From positions 1-64,000 of the forward strand of contig NZ_BBER01000003.1 of assembly GCF_001312865.1 (NCBI RefSeq): a stretch of DNA of 64,000 bases, read 5' to 3'. Shown in pieces: positions 9,339 to 18,006 of this stretch. Numbering within the stretch: position 1 is the first letter of the stretch; each line of letters opens with the position of its first letter. Position numbers and translations under genes: made by a program. Under the pieces are notes generated by a model that saw only the letters and a list, made by a program, of their open reading frames with translations, searched no databases and had not been told where the DNA came from. The DNA is from Lacticaseibacillus thailandensis DSM 22698 = JCM 13996. GTDB lineage: Bacteria; Bacillota; Bacilli; Lactobacillales; Lactobacillaceae.

Positions 9339-10198
9339 ATGGCTCACTTAACGAAACTCACTGACACGTACACGCTCAGTAACGGGGTCAAAATCCCAAT
9401 CGTCGGTTTTGGCACCTGGCAAACGCCTAGTGGCGAAGTCGCACGAGATTCCGTCAAGGCGGCGTTGGACGCTGGCTACCGTCACATTGACACCGCCGCC
9501 ATTTATGGTAATGAAGAGAGTGTCGGCGAGGGGCTCAAAGCCAGTGGCGTTGACCGTCACGACATCTTCTTGACCACTAAGCTGTGGAACTCCGACCGTG
9601 GTTACGACAACACGCTGAAGGCAATCGACACGTCTTTGCGTAAACTGGGCACTGATTATGTGGACCTATACTTGATCCACTGGGGCAACCCGAAAGCCTT
9701 CCGTGACCACTGGCAGGAAACCAACGCCGAAACCTGGCGCGCATGGAAGAAATTCTGAAATCCGGGAAGGCCCGCGCCATTGGGGTTTCTAACATGCGGG
9801 TCAAGCACCTTCAGGAACTGTTCAAGACCGCCAACACTAAGCCGATGGTGAACCAGTCATTCCTGAACCCTAGCGATATGCAGGAAGAGGTCACCAAGTT
9901 TGATACCGAGAACGGTATCCTCAACGAAGCATACAGCCCACTCGGCACGGGGAAGATCTTCGGCATCCCTGAACTGCAAAAGATGGCTAAACGCTACGGC
10001 AAGAGTGTGGCTCAGCTGGTTCTGCGCTGGAGCCTCCAGCACGACTTCCTACCACTGCCAAAGTCCGTCCACGCTGAACGGATTCAAGAAAACGCCCAGC
10101 TGTTTGACTTCGAGCTGTCCCACCACGACATGGAACTCATCGACGGACTTCATGGTGTTGCCGGGTTGGCTCAGGACCCCGACACGGTTGGCTTCTAG
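9339..10198 (+). CDS. Aldo/keto reductase (one frameshift)
   Basis: A cytosolic NADPH-dependent oxidoreductase with the TIM-barrel AKR fold, reducing aldehydes or ketones such as 2,5-diketo-gluconate or glyoxals; the natural substrate is unknown. The catalytic tetrad is visible as D51 and Y56 ([11 protein letters not shown]), K81 (TTKLWN) and H114 (YLIHWG). The second part has [20 protein letters not shown] and the cofactor segment [14 protein letters not shown]. The frame changes near 9743, where TWRA should run on into [15 protein letters not shown]; one added base joins them to about 286 residues, the family norm. ATG follows AAGGAGG by eight bases. Confidence 0.9.
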
Positions 10199-10215
10199 AT
10201 TGTTAATCCGTACCC

Positions 10216-10246
10216 AAGCTTGCGCCTGACAACGCAAGCTTTTTTG
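10216..10246 (+). terminator. Terminator of the aldo/keto reductase gene
   Basis: AAGCTTGCG (10216-10224) pairs with CGCAAGCTT (10233-10241), followed by a T run. Confidence 0.92.
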
Positions 10247-10357
10247 GTGGCACGCACCTCACTGCTGGTGCCCGCTACACTACGGGCCAGCGCGCACGCG
10301 CGCAATAGCACCCTACTTGTGCTACACTGACAGCAGCAAACTTACAGGAGGATAACC

Positions 10358-10708
10358 ATGTTTGAACCCACCAAAAAGCACCGCGTGTCTGACGCGGTTG
10401 CGCAAGTCTTCCCTCAAGAAGTCACCGACCAAATTTTCCAGGTGGTGAACTTAATGGTCAAGGCGCACCAAATCGTCGTCGCCCCCGTCGCCATCATCTT
10501 TTCTGACGACTTTACCGACGATGAACTCTACGCCATGATGATTCAGGGCAACGCTGCGCCAGCACAAGAATTCCCCATCACGTACAAAGGTGACAAGCCG
10601 TTTCTCGGCCACGCCTACATTCTTATCGTGAAGGACCACCCGAAGACCATCTCCATTGACTTCAGTGCGGCAAACGACTTGCCGGACAATTTGAAACAGA
10701 CAAACTAG
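10358..10708 (+). CDS. Hypothetical protein, 116 residues
   Basis: Not recognised with confidence. It is soluble, without signal peptide or membrane segment, and mixed alpha/beta by eye. The central part (IVVAPVAIIFSDDFTDDEL) and the C-terminal part (GHAYILIVKDHPKTISIDF) look like beta strands. The overall pattern faintly recalls the small DUF960 family of Firmicutes, but this is a guess. A strong ACAGGAGG precedes ATG, and the coding frame is uninterrupted. Single gene between two terminators. Confidence 0.7.
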   Translation: MFEPTKKHRVSDAVAQVFPQEVTDQIFQVVNLMVKAHQIVVAPVAIIFSDDFTDDELYAMMIQGNAAPAQEFPITYKGDKPFLGHAYILIVKDHPKTISIDFSAANDLPDNLKQTN

Positions 10709-10717
10709 TAACAATTA

Positions 10718-10766
10718 AATAGACCCAACGTGCTCACACGATGGTGTGCACGTTGGGTCTATTTTA
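10718..10766. terminator. Bidirectional terminator
   Basis: A perfect 16-base stem, AATAGACCCAACGTGC (10718-10733) with its complement (10748-10763), lies between two convergent genes. A and T tracts flank it. Confidence 0.9.
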
Positions 10767-10785
10767 ATGTCTTGCGTGGTGTTGG

Positions 10786-11658
10786 CTACTTAGTCCACGC
10801 CGCGTACAGCTTGACTAACGCCTGCGTCCCGTCGTTACCGTGTCCCGCGTCCACGAGCTGCGCGTACAGCTGCTTAGCGGTCTTGGTCGCCGGCAGATCC
10901 AGGCCAAGCTTATCGGCTTCATCCAGCGCAATACGCAGATCCTTGAGGAAGTGCTTTGCAAAGAAGCCGGGGGTGTAGTCGCCTTTGAGCACCCGGGGAC
11001 CGTAATTCGTGAGGCTCCAGTTAGCCGCCGAACCGGCACCAACCGTGGCCAACACGTCATCGAGGTTGAGCCCGGTGGCCCGGGCGTAAACCAACATTTC
11101 GGTCAGTCCGGTCATCGTGCCGGCAATCATGATCTGGTTAGCTATCTTGGCGTGCTGGCCCATCCCGGCATCCCCAAAGCGGTGCACAGAACCGGCAATG
11201 ACGTCAAAGATGGGCTTCAGGGTGTCCATGACAGCCGGGTCGCCGCCAACCATCACGGTCAACGTCCCGTTCTTGGCCCCCACATCACCACCAGAAACTG
11301 GCGCATCCACCGCAATCACACCACGGGCGCTTGCCGCCGCGGCGATCTTGCGCGCCAACGTCGGCGTACTGGTAGTCATATCCACCACCAACTGTCCCGT
11401 AGTAGCTCCCGCAAGAATCCCCTCATCACCAAAGTAGATGTTTTCGACATCCTGGGGAAAGCCCACCATACTGATGGTGATGTCAGTGGCAGCCGCTACT
11501 TCGGCGGGCGAATCTGCCCAGTGAGCGCCGTTATCCATCACCGGCTGGGCGTGGGCTTTAGTGCGGTTGTACACCGTCACGTCATACCCAGCTTTAAGCA
11601 AGTTATTGATGATGCCAGTGCCCATCACACCCGTGCCAATAAAACCAATTTTCTGCAT
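10786..11658 (-). CDS. NAD(P)-dependent beta-hydroxyacid dehydrogenase
   Basis: A 290-residue oxidoreductase of the 3-hydroxyisobutyrate/tartronate-semialdehyde reductase family. The N-terminal Rossmann motif is IGFIGTGVMGTG. The substrate-binding DAPVSGG is near residue 120, the catalytic-lysine region is GMGQHAKIANQIMI (about 170), and KDLRIALDEAD lies in the all-helical C-terminal domain. These define the family but not the substrate; glyoxylate-type, tartronate semialdehyde or hydroxyisobutyrate are all possible. AAAGGAG precedes ATG. It lies 33 bases from pepF on the same strand and could be read from the same message. Confidence 0.88.
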   Translation of the reverse strand: MQKIGFIGTGVMGTGIINNLLKAGYDVTVYNRTKAHAQPVMDNGAHWADSPAEVAAATDITISMVGFPQDVENIYFGDEGILAGATTGQLVVDMTTSTPTLARKIAAAASARGVIAVDAPVSGGDVGAKNGTLTVMVGGDPAVMDTLKPIFDVIAGSVHRFGDAGMGQHAKIANQIMIAGTMTGLTEMLVYARATGLNLDDVLATVGAGSAANWSLTNYGPRVLKGDYTPGFFAKHFLKDLRIALDEADKLGLDLPATKTAKQLYAQLVDAGHGNDGTQALVKLYAAWTK

Positions 11659-11691
11659 ATTATTACTACTCCTTTACTGGTACCCGTTCAA

Positions 11692-13487
11692 TTACAATAA
11701 CTGTTCCAACGCGTCCAGCCGGTCAGCGAAGACGTTAAAGGCCCCTTCCAGGTAATCCGGCTTGGTCATATCCACGCCCGCAGCGCGCATCGTCTCAATC
11801 GGGTACTGCGTGGACCCACTCTTGAGGAAACCCAAGTAATGCGTTACCGCCCCGTCATTACCGGCTGTGATGCCCTGCGCCAACGTGGTTGCGGCCGCAA
11901 AGCCGGTCGCATATTGATAAACATAGTAGTCGTAGTAAAAGTGCGGAATCCGGGCCCATTCGAGGCTGATCTCCGGGTCGGCGACCAGCGTGTCACCATA
12001 ATACTTGGCGTTGATCGCCGCATACTTATCGGAGAGTGCATCCGCCGTTAACGGGGTCCCCGCCTGGTCAGCCTGGTGCATCCAGTCCTCAAACTCCGCA
12101 AACTGCGCCTGCCGGAAAACGGTGCCCTTGAACCCGTCCAGATAGTAATTGAGTAGGAAGGCGCGTACCTGCGGATCCTCGTTGTGTGCCAGCAAGTAGT
12201 CCGTCAACAGGTTTTCGTTAGTCGTCGACGCAATTTCCGCCACGAAGATGGGATAATCGCCATACATGTAGTCTTGATTGTGCCGTGAGTACCAACTGTG
12301 AACCGAGTGCCCGGTCTCATGTACCAGCGTGTAGAGCGAATCCAACGAATCGTGCCAGCTCATCAGGATAAACGGGTTGGTGTCATACGCGCCACCCGAG
12401 TAGGCACCGGACTGCTTGTTACGGTTAGCGGCAAAGTCGACCATGCGGTGGTCGTAAATGTCGCGGACATGGGTCACGTAATCATCGCCCAGGACGCTGA
12501 GGGCCCGTTCCGCTTCGACTTTGGCCGCGGGCACGGTGTAACTGAGAGCCGGCTCTCCGGTCAGTGGCGTGTACAGGTCGTAGCTGTGCAACTCCGCCAA
12601 CCCCAACACGCGCTTGCGCAACGCCACGTACCGGTGCAACAGCGGTAGGTGGGCGTTGACTTGCTCCACCAACGTCGTGAACACGGCTTCCGGAATGTGG
12701 TTGTGGCTCATCGCGGCGACGCGTGCGCTTGGATATTTGTGCGCCTGCGCGCGGAAGTTGTCCGCCTTGACTTTGCCCGTCAGCGTCGACGCAAAGGTGT
12801 TACGCAGGGAGTCATAGGTCGCGTACAACGACTCAAACGCGCCCTGCCGTACATCGCGGTTGGTGCTGTGAATCAACTCATCGTAAAGGCTGTGGTTCAA
12901 TTCCACAAAGTCACCATCGTCATTTTGGACCATGCCAAAGTCGATGTCGGAGTTGTTCAACACGTTAAAGGTGTTGGTGGTGCCATCCAGCGCGTCACCG
13001 GCTGCGGCTAAGAGTCCCTCGGTCGCTGCATCCAGCACGTGGTCACGCTCCGCGGTAATGTTGTCCAAAAAAATGTTGGTCGTGGTGGAGGTCAGCGTTA
13101 TGTGCCACCCAGTCAGCCAACGTATCGGCAGAGATTGCCAAAATTTCTGGGTTCATGTAGCAGTAGCGCTAGCAAAGGTGGTGGCTAAATTGTCCGCACG
13201 CGCCTTGTAGCCTAGGTACTGACTGTTGCCAGTATCCTGGTCGCTCTTCATGGACGCGTACACGTACAACTTCTCCAGCCGGCGGAACGCGGCCAGAATC
13301 TGGGCGATACCCGCAGCCAATTGCGTTGGGCCCTGCCGAGGGTTCCTTGCAGTTGCTTAAGGGTCGGCACGAGTTTCTGCACGGCGGCATACTCTGCTTC
13401 CCAAGCATCGTCGTCAGCGAACACGCTGGTGAGATCCCAGGTCAGGTCCGTGGGCACCTCGTCGCGGGTCGGTAAGGTAACGGTCAT
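11692..13487 (-). CDS. pepF: Oligoendopeptidase F, M3 family (three frameshifts)
   Basis: A cytosolic zinc metallopeptidase that cuts peptides of about 7-17 residues, part of peptide use and turnover in lactic acid bacteria. The zinc site HETGHSVHSWY lies in the long C-terminal frame. The N-terminal part starts MTVTLPTRDEVPTDLTWDL at ATG 13487, with AAAGGG upstream. Joining all pieces gives about 598 residues, against about 600 in the family. Frame changes are needed near 13330 (to read GPTQLAAGIAQILAAFRRLE), 13165 (to read AYMNPEILAISADTLADW) and 13068, where a run of seven T should lead into LDNITAERDHV. Three shifts in one well-conserved gene point to sequencing error more than decay. Confidence 0.88.
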
Positions 13488-13589
13488 AATCAACACCCTT
13501 TCGTGGAGCTTTTGACCATATGTTAGCACAGTTCCCTGTAGTTGGCCTTACGCCGCAGTTAGCGGACGGCGTGACCGCTTGTACACATC

Positions 13590-13621
13590 AAAAAGGCCGC
13601 ATTCCCGACAGAATGCGGCCA
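13590..13621 (-). terminator. Terminator of nagA
   Basis: GGCCGCATTC (13595-13604) pairs with GAATGCGGCC (13611-13620). On the minus strand TTTTTG follows. Confidence 0.92.
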
Positions 13622-13649
13622 ACTTTGGTTTAGTAGCAATTAGTGCGGC

Positions 13650-14807
13650 TTAGGCCTGGTACCGGGACTCCCCGTTCAAGTAGGTCTCAGCCAAGCTCAT
13701 GTCGGGGTTCAAAACCAGGAAGTCGGCGTCACGGCCAGGCAGAATGCTCCCACACTTGTCGTTGATGCGGCTCGACTTAGCGGCAGTGTAGGAACCCATC
13801 ATTACGGCTGCTTCTGGCGTCGCGGCGTTCCAGTCCACCACGTTCTTAACGGCATCCTTCAACTGCAGGATCGAACCAGCCAGGTGGTTGTCACTCTTCA
13901 AGCGGGCAGTACCCCCACCGACCGTAACGGGGAATTCACCCAGCACGTAGTCACCATCAGGCATCAAACCGGCCCGCATGCAGTCCGTAATCAGGGCCAC
14001 GTGCTCTGGTGTCTTTTCGCGAATCAACGTAGCGGCAACTTCTGGACGGATGTGGTGACCGTCACAAATCAGTTCGTCGTCCACGATGTTCATGAACATG
14101 GCGGCGCCAGCCATCCCCGGTTCGCGGTGGGTCAAACCACTCATACCGTTGAACGTGTGCGTAAAGGAAGTGGCACCCGCTTCAACACAGTCACGGGCCT
14201 GTTCAAAGGTGGCGTTGGAGTGACCCAACGAAACCACTTTGCCAGTACCACTGACGTACTCAGTGAACTCCACGGCACCCTTGCGTTCTGGTGCCAGGGA
14301 AATCTTCTGTAGCATGCCCTTGGCACTTTCCTGCCACTGCTTAAACTCGTCGATCGACGGGTCACGGAAGTACTTCGGGTTCTGCGCCCCTTTGTGTTCT
14401 GTGGTGAAGAATGGGCCTTCAAAGTGGATACCCTGAATCTTCGCACCCGTTTCGGAGCCGGCGTGGTCACCAATCATCTTGCAGACGGCGTTCAACTGGT
14501 CAAAGCTAGCGGTCAAAGTCGTGGGCAACCAGGACGTAACCCCCGTACGGAGCAACCCTTCAGACATTTCGTTGAGGGCGTCCCAGTCCGCATCCATCAC
14601 GTCGTGGTCCAACAGACCGTGGATGTGGGTGTCGACCAAACCTGGGGCGATCCACTGGCCATCGTAATCAACAATCTTCCCGGTTGGGGCCTGGTGATCA
14701 CTCGGAATGAATTCACCGAACTTGCCATCGTCGGTCACCTCGAGGTAACCGCCAATTTCGGTCGTATTCTTCAAAAAGAATTTTGCAGCGTGAATATAGT
14801 AGCTCAT
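13650..14807 (-). CDS. nagA: N-acetylglucosamine/galactosamine-6-phosphate deacetylase
   Basis: A metal-dependent amidohydrolase that removes acetate from N-acetylhexosamine 6-phosphate. Visible motifs are DTHIHG (about residue 62), HFEGPFF, LGHSNATFEQA, THTFNGM, ICDGHH and ITDCMRAGLMPDG. ATG 14807 is used because AGGAG lies eight bases upstream; the frame is open further but has no signal there. It has its own promoter, an operator and a cre-like site, and lies just after the amino-sugar PTS. Because the neighbouring genes are AgaS and a mannose-family PTS, the in vivo substrate is probably N-acetylgalactosamine 6-phosphate, but N-acetylglucosamine 6-phosphate cannot be excluded. Confidence 0.93.
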   Translation of the reverse strand: MSYYIHAAKFFLKNTTEIGGYLEVTDDGKFGEFIPSDHQAPTGKIVDYDGQWIAPGLVDTHIHGLLDHDVMDADWDALNEMSEGLLRTGVTSWLPTTLTASFDQLNAVCKMIGDHAGSETGAKIQGIHFEGPFFTTEHKGAQNPKYFRDPSIDEFKQWQESAKGMLQKISLAPERKGAVEFTEYVSGTGKVVSLGHSNATFEQARDCVEAGATSFTHTFNGMSGLTHREPGMAGAAMFMNIVDDELICDGHHIRPEVAATLIREKTPEHVALITDCMRAGLMPDGDYVLGEFPVTVGGGTARLKSDNHLAGSILQLKDAVKNVVDWNAATPEAAVMMGSYTAAKSSRINDKCGSILPGRDADFLVLNPDMSLAETYLNGESRYQA

Positions 14808-14848
14808 GAATAAATCTCCTATCCTCAAATTCGTCGACACCAGCCAAC

Positions 14849-14862
14849 TGCTAGCGCTTACT
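14849..14862. promoter_or_regulatory. Candidate cre site of nagA
   Basis: TGCTAGCGCTTACT matches the CcpA consensus TGWAARCGYTWNCW at 12 of 14 positions. It lies about 20 bases downstream of the nagA -10. Confidence 0.6.
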
Positions 14863-14879
14863 AACATTTTACACCATTC

Positions 14880-14908
14880 AGTGTATCATGCGGTGGTCTA
14901 GACCACAA
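14880..14908 (-). promoter_or_regulatory. Promoter of nagA with an embedded GntR-type operator
   Basis: On the minus strand TTGTGG and TACACT are separated by exactly 17 bases. The perfect palindrome GTGGTCTAGACCAC (14893-14906) overlaps the -35 and the spacer, so a bound repressor would block RNA polymerase. It is the TGGT-N4-ACCA type also found upstream of the gntR gene in this locus. Confidence 0.78.
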
Positions 14909-14949
14909 CACAGCAGCGGTGAATTCCTGGCGTCAACTCGGTGCCATAG

Positions 14950-14978
14950 CAAAACCCCGGGAATGAACGCCCGGGGTC
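14950..14978 (-). terminator. Terminator after the PTS EIIA gene
   Basis: CCCCGGG (14955-14961) pairs with CCCGGGG (14970-14976), followed on the minus strand by TTTTGC. It separates the PTS transcript from nagA. Confidence 0.85.
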
Positions 14979-14985
14979 GCCTTGA

Positions 14986-15378
14986 TTAGTTACCAGTAGT
15001 ACCGGCAATCACGTCGTTAATGTGCACTACGCCCGCTTTGCCGTCATCAACCAGCTGTGGTGTCGTACCGACCATCGCGCCATTGATGAAGCTAATGACC
15101 ATCGGTAGGTTCATCCCCGCATACAGGTCGATATCTGCGCCTTCCATAATCATCCGGGATACTACGTTCGCCGGGGTGCCACCCATTAGGTCAGCCAGGA
15201 CGGTGAAGTCGTCCAGCCCCGCAATCGTATCCTTAAACTTCTTCTGGAAATCCTCTGGCCCTTCGTTTGGCAACAATGGCACCGTCAGAATGTCGTCTTG
15301 CGGACCCATAATCAGCTCCGCACTCTTCTTCAACTCCACGCAGAAACTACCGTGGCTAATCAAGATTAATTTGGTCAT
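14986..15378 (-). CDS. PTS EIIA, mannose/sorbose family
   Basis: A 130-residue cytosolic phosphocarrier of a mannose-type phosphotransferase system. The phosphorylated histidine is H9 in LILISHGSF. The VLADLMGGTPANVV segment is typical of the EIIA-Man fold. It is last of four genes on the minus strand (EIIB, EIIC, EIID, EIIA) and is followed by a terminator. With agaS and nagA nearby, the system probably imports N-acetylgalactosamine or a related amino sugar (AgaF/GnbA type). Confidence 0.9.
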   Translation of the reverse strand: MTKLILISHGSFCVELKKSAELIMGPQDDILTVPLLPNEGPEDFQKKFKDTIAGLDDFTVLADLMGGTPANVVSRMIMEGADIDLYAGMNLPMVISFINGAMVGTTPQLVDDGKAGVVHINDVIAGTTGN

Positions 15379-15416
15379 GAAAATTCACCTTTCTATCCTT
15401 CCACCAACGTCGTGCG

Positions 15417-16229
15417 CTAACCCTTAGCAATCACACCCAGAGCAGACAGCGCAACGGAAACGATCAACACAATGAAGATGGCCCGGGTTGAAGTCATGTG
15501 CTTCTTACCCAGCAACCAGTAGATGGCACCAACGATCAGCGCTGGTAACAGCTTGGGCAGGATCATGTCCATGTAGTTTTGCATGTTCAGCGGCACGGAC
15601 CCAATCTTTGGCGCCCAAGCAATGTTGACGTTGATCATCGTGGCCACTAGGGCCCCGACCATGAACACACCCATCAAGGTAGCGGCGTCAGTCAACGCTG
15701 ACAACTGGCTCTGCATGTTCGTCACCAGGGAAACACCCTGCTTGTACGCCACTTTCAATTGCTTCCAACGGAACACGTTGACGGCCATTTGGGCAACGAT
15801 CCAGATGAGGATCCCAATCGGGTTACCCTTGCTGGCCATGTTGGCAGCAATGGCACCAAAGATGGCTGGAATCAGGGCGGCAAAGATGGAGTCCCCGATA
15901 GCGGCGAAGGAACCCATCAACCCAGTTTTCAGACCCGTAACGGTTTCCTCACCCTTGATACCTTCATTCTCTTCAACGGACAGGTCGATCCCCGTGATAA
16001 TGGTGTTGAAGAAGTTGGAGGTGTTGAAGAACTGGGTGTGCGTCTTCATCATCTGCTTGAGTTCAGGGGTGTCATCACCGTAGATCTTCCGTAGCTGCGG
16101 CAGGATGGTGTACAGGTACCCAGAACCCTGCATCCGTTCGTAGTTCCAACCTAGCTGAAAACCGAAGAGGCTACGCCGGTTGATCTGATTGAAGTCTTTA
16201 TCAGTTAATTTGTAATTAGAGCTCGTCAT
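15417..16229 (-). CDS. PTS EIID, mannose/sorbose family
   Basis: Integral membrane component that forms the sugar channel with EIIC. It starts MTSSNYKLTDKDFNQINRRS at ATG 16229, inside the end of the EIIC gene (overlap of 14 bases) with GGGGGAG upstream, so translation is coupled. Family signatures are RRSLFGFQLGWNYERMQG near the start and GLMGSFAAIGDSIFAALIPAI in the middle. About 270 residues with C-terminal membrane helices, the normal size. The longer open frame upstream lies inside the EIIC gene and is not used. Confidence 0.92.
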   Translation of the reverse strand: MTSSNYKLTDKDFNQINRRSLFGFQLGWNYERMQGSGYLYTILPQLRKIYGDDTPELKQMMKTHTQFFNTSNFFNTIITGIDLSVEENEGIKGEETVTGLKTGLMGSFAAIGDSIFAALIPAIFGAIAANMASKGNPIGILIWIVAQMAVNVFRWKQLKVAYKQGVSLVTNMQSQLSALTDAATLMGVFMVGALVATMINVNIAWAPKIGSVPLNMQNYMDMILPKLLPALIVGAIYWLLGKKHMTSTRAIFIVLIVSVALSALGVIAKG

Positions 16230-17126
16230 CAGTGATCTCCCCCTCATCTGCAGAACTATCTTGTTTGACGGCTGCCTTGGTACCACCAGCGCTACCGCCG
16301 CCATTGTTGCTTGCACTTTGCTTGTAGCTAATTGCGGCCAGAGCAAAGCCAATCAGGGCAATGGCCAACATGGACAAACCGTTGAAGGACGTCGTGAACG
16401 CCTTGGATGCGGCGGTCAGGCCCGTACCCAACGTCTGAATGTCAGTAAACGTAACGGTGAACAGGGTAGTAATCATGAAGCCCAGGATCAGGTATGGGAA
16501 GTGCTTCTTGACCGGCAGGTACCGGAGCAAGATAGCAAAACCAACGGCCGGTAATACGGCACCAGCAACGGTCAGCCCATCGCCGAGCCACTTCCAGCTA
16601 CCGTTCAGAACACCAACGACTTTGGTAACCAGGCCACCACCAAAGGTCAGGGCCAGGCCAACAGGGATCATCCGGACAGGGCCCATGGTAGGGCACCAGC
16701 CAGGAAGTAACGTTCGATCCCTTTGTAGTCCATCTGGTCAACCTTCTTATCGATGCGGTGAGCAAAGAAGGTGTTCGCGAACCGGGCCAGGATATCCGTT
16801 TCGATCATCAGACTAGCTACAGGTACGGCCAACGCCGCAACGGCAGCTTCTGGCTTCATCCCCGTGCTGATGGAGAACGCCGTGGCCAGAATCGTCCCGG
16901 AGTTAGCGTCGATCTTGGACGCACCCCCGAAGGTCCCAACACCCAGCACGGTCAGCTGCATGGCCCCACCAATGATCAGGCCAGCCTTCATGTCACCCAT
17001 GACGATCCCACTAAACAGACCGGCAAAGACGGGTGCACTCAGTGAGGAATAGATCTGCAATTCATCGAGGATTTGGTACCCCGCGTACAACGTTAATAGT
17101 GCAATCTGCCACCAAGCTATTTGCAT
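16216..17126 (-). CDS. PTS EIIC, mannose/sorbose family (one frameshift)
   Basis: Membrane transport subunit. The N-terminal frame has the EIIC motif GLIIGGAMQLTVLGVGTFGGAS and multiple helices. After LAGALPWALS the frame changes near 16680 and should continue RMIPVGLALTFGGGL; a missing C explains it. The merged protein has about 303 residues, ending in a Ser/Gly- and Asp/Glu-rich cytosolic tail. AGGAGGAG precedes the ATG, which overlaps the EIIB stop codon. A shift in the middle of an otherwise intact PTS operon is more likely an error than loss. Confidence 0.88.
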
Positions 17127-17623
17127 TATGCTTCTCCTCCTAACCCTTTCTTGAGCAGGCTCATAAAGTCTTGGGACTCATCGCCCGGCACCATCTGTGC
17201 AGTCAACTTAATGCCCTTGGACTGTAGCTCCTTGAAGTCCGCCACGTCCTTATCCATCACGTTAATTGACTTAGTGATGTGCTTAGTCTCATCGGTCTGG
17301 GACATGTTGCCGACGTTAATGCTGTCGATCGGCACGCCCTTGTTGATCAGCGCCAACAGTGGTGCTGGCGTTTTGGCGACGATGAAGACCCGCTGTGAAT
17401 CGTACTTGTGGTTCAAAATATGATTGGCAGCTGTATCCACATCCAGAACGGATAGGCGCACACCCGCTGGGGTAGCCATCCGTAAACCACTCTTCTCAAT
17501 CTGGCTCTTGGACACCTTGTCGTCAACGACCATGATCCGGGTCGCCTGCAACTTGGTCGTCCATAGGTTAGCTACTTGGCCGTGTACCAAACGGCCATCA
17601 ATCCGCGTTGCGATAATCGCCAT
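17126..17623 (-). CDS. PTS EIIB, mannose/sorbose family
   Basis: A 165-residue cytosolic phosphotransfer subunit. The phosphorylated histidine is H14 in RIDGRLVHGQVANLW. It is first of the four PTS genes, with GAGGAGG eight bases before ATG. The 380-base gap before it, with hairpins, suggests either a separate promoter or processing of a longer agaS-PTS message. Confidence 0.92.
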   Translation of the reverse strand: MAIIATRIDGRLVHGQVANLWTTKLQATRIMVVDDKVSKSQIEKSGLRMATPAGVRLSVLDVDTAANHILNHKYDSQRVFIVAKTPAPLLALINKGVPIDSINVGNMSQTDETKHITKSINVMDKDVADFKELQSKGIKLTAQMVPGDESQDFMSLLKKGLGGEA

Positions 17624-18006
17624 GAACTATTCCTCCTCTACTGCTGAAACCGTGCGTAACAAATTTCTGGAACCGAACAACTTCACCGACCATCCCCGGC
17701 CACCTAGTGGTTGATCATTACTACCCAGATTCCAGTAATGACGGGGAGCGGTTCACCAGTGGGTCCGCGGTTCCAACACCGACCCTCACTGTTGCCGTTA
17801 ATTAATACCACGCCCACGGTCCTAACAACCGCTCCGGACAATAACTAGTAACACGGCGTGCAATAAACAATAGCATCAACATCGAACTGCGGTACGGAAT
17901 ACCCGTACCGGTGGAAACATGATTGCCGCACGCGTTACGTCGTACTGCCCTGGTGCTCACGGTCGGGACCGCTGGCGGCACCACCTCCTTAACGGAACGT
18001 TATTTG
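17624..18006. other. Leader or intergenic region between agaS and the PTS genes
   Basis: No gene is called. Two hairpins are clear: CGGTACGG (17890-17897) with CCGTACCG (17903-17910), and CATTACT/AGTAATG around 17728-17753. A 60-codon minus-strand frame at 17802-17984 starts GTG inside an AGGAGG and has no protein-like character. No TGGT-N4-ACCA operator was found, unlike the gntR and nagA promoters. Confidence 0.45.

Noticed and set aside
10840-11700. 286-codon plus-strand frame opposite the dehydrogenase gene
   Set aside because: Shadow frame; His/Arg-rich with no ribosome binding site.
17802-17984. 60-codon minus-strand frame between agaS and EIIB
   Set aside because: The GTG start overlaps the AGGAGG itself, and the sequence is not protein-like.
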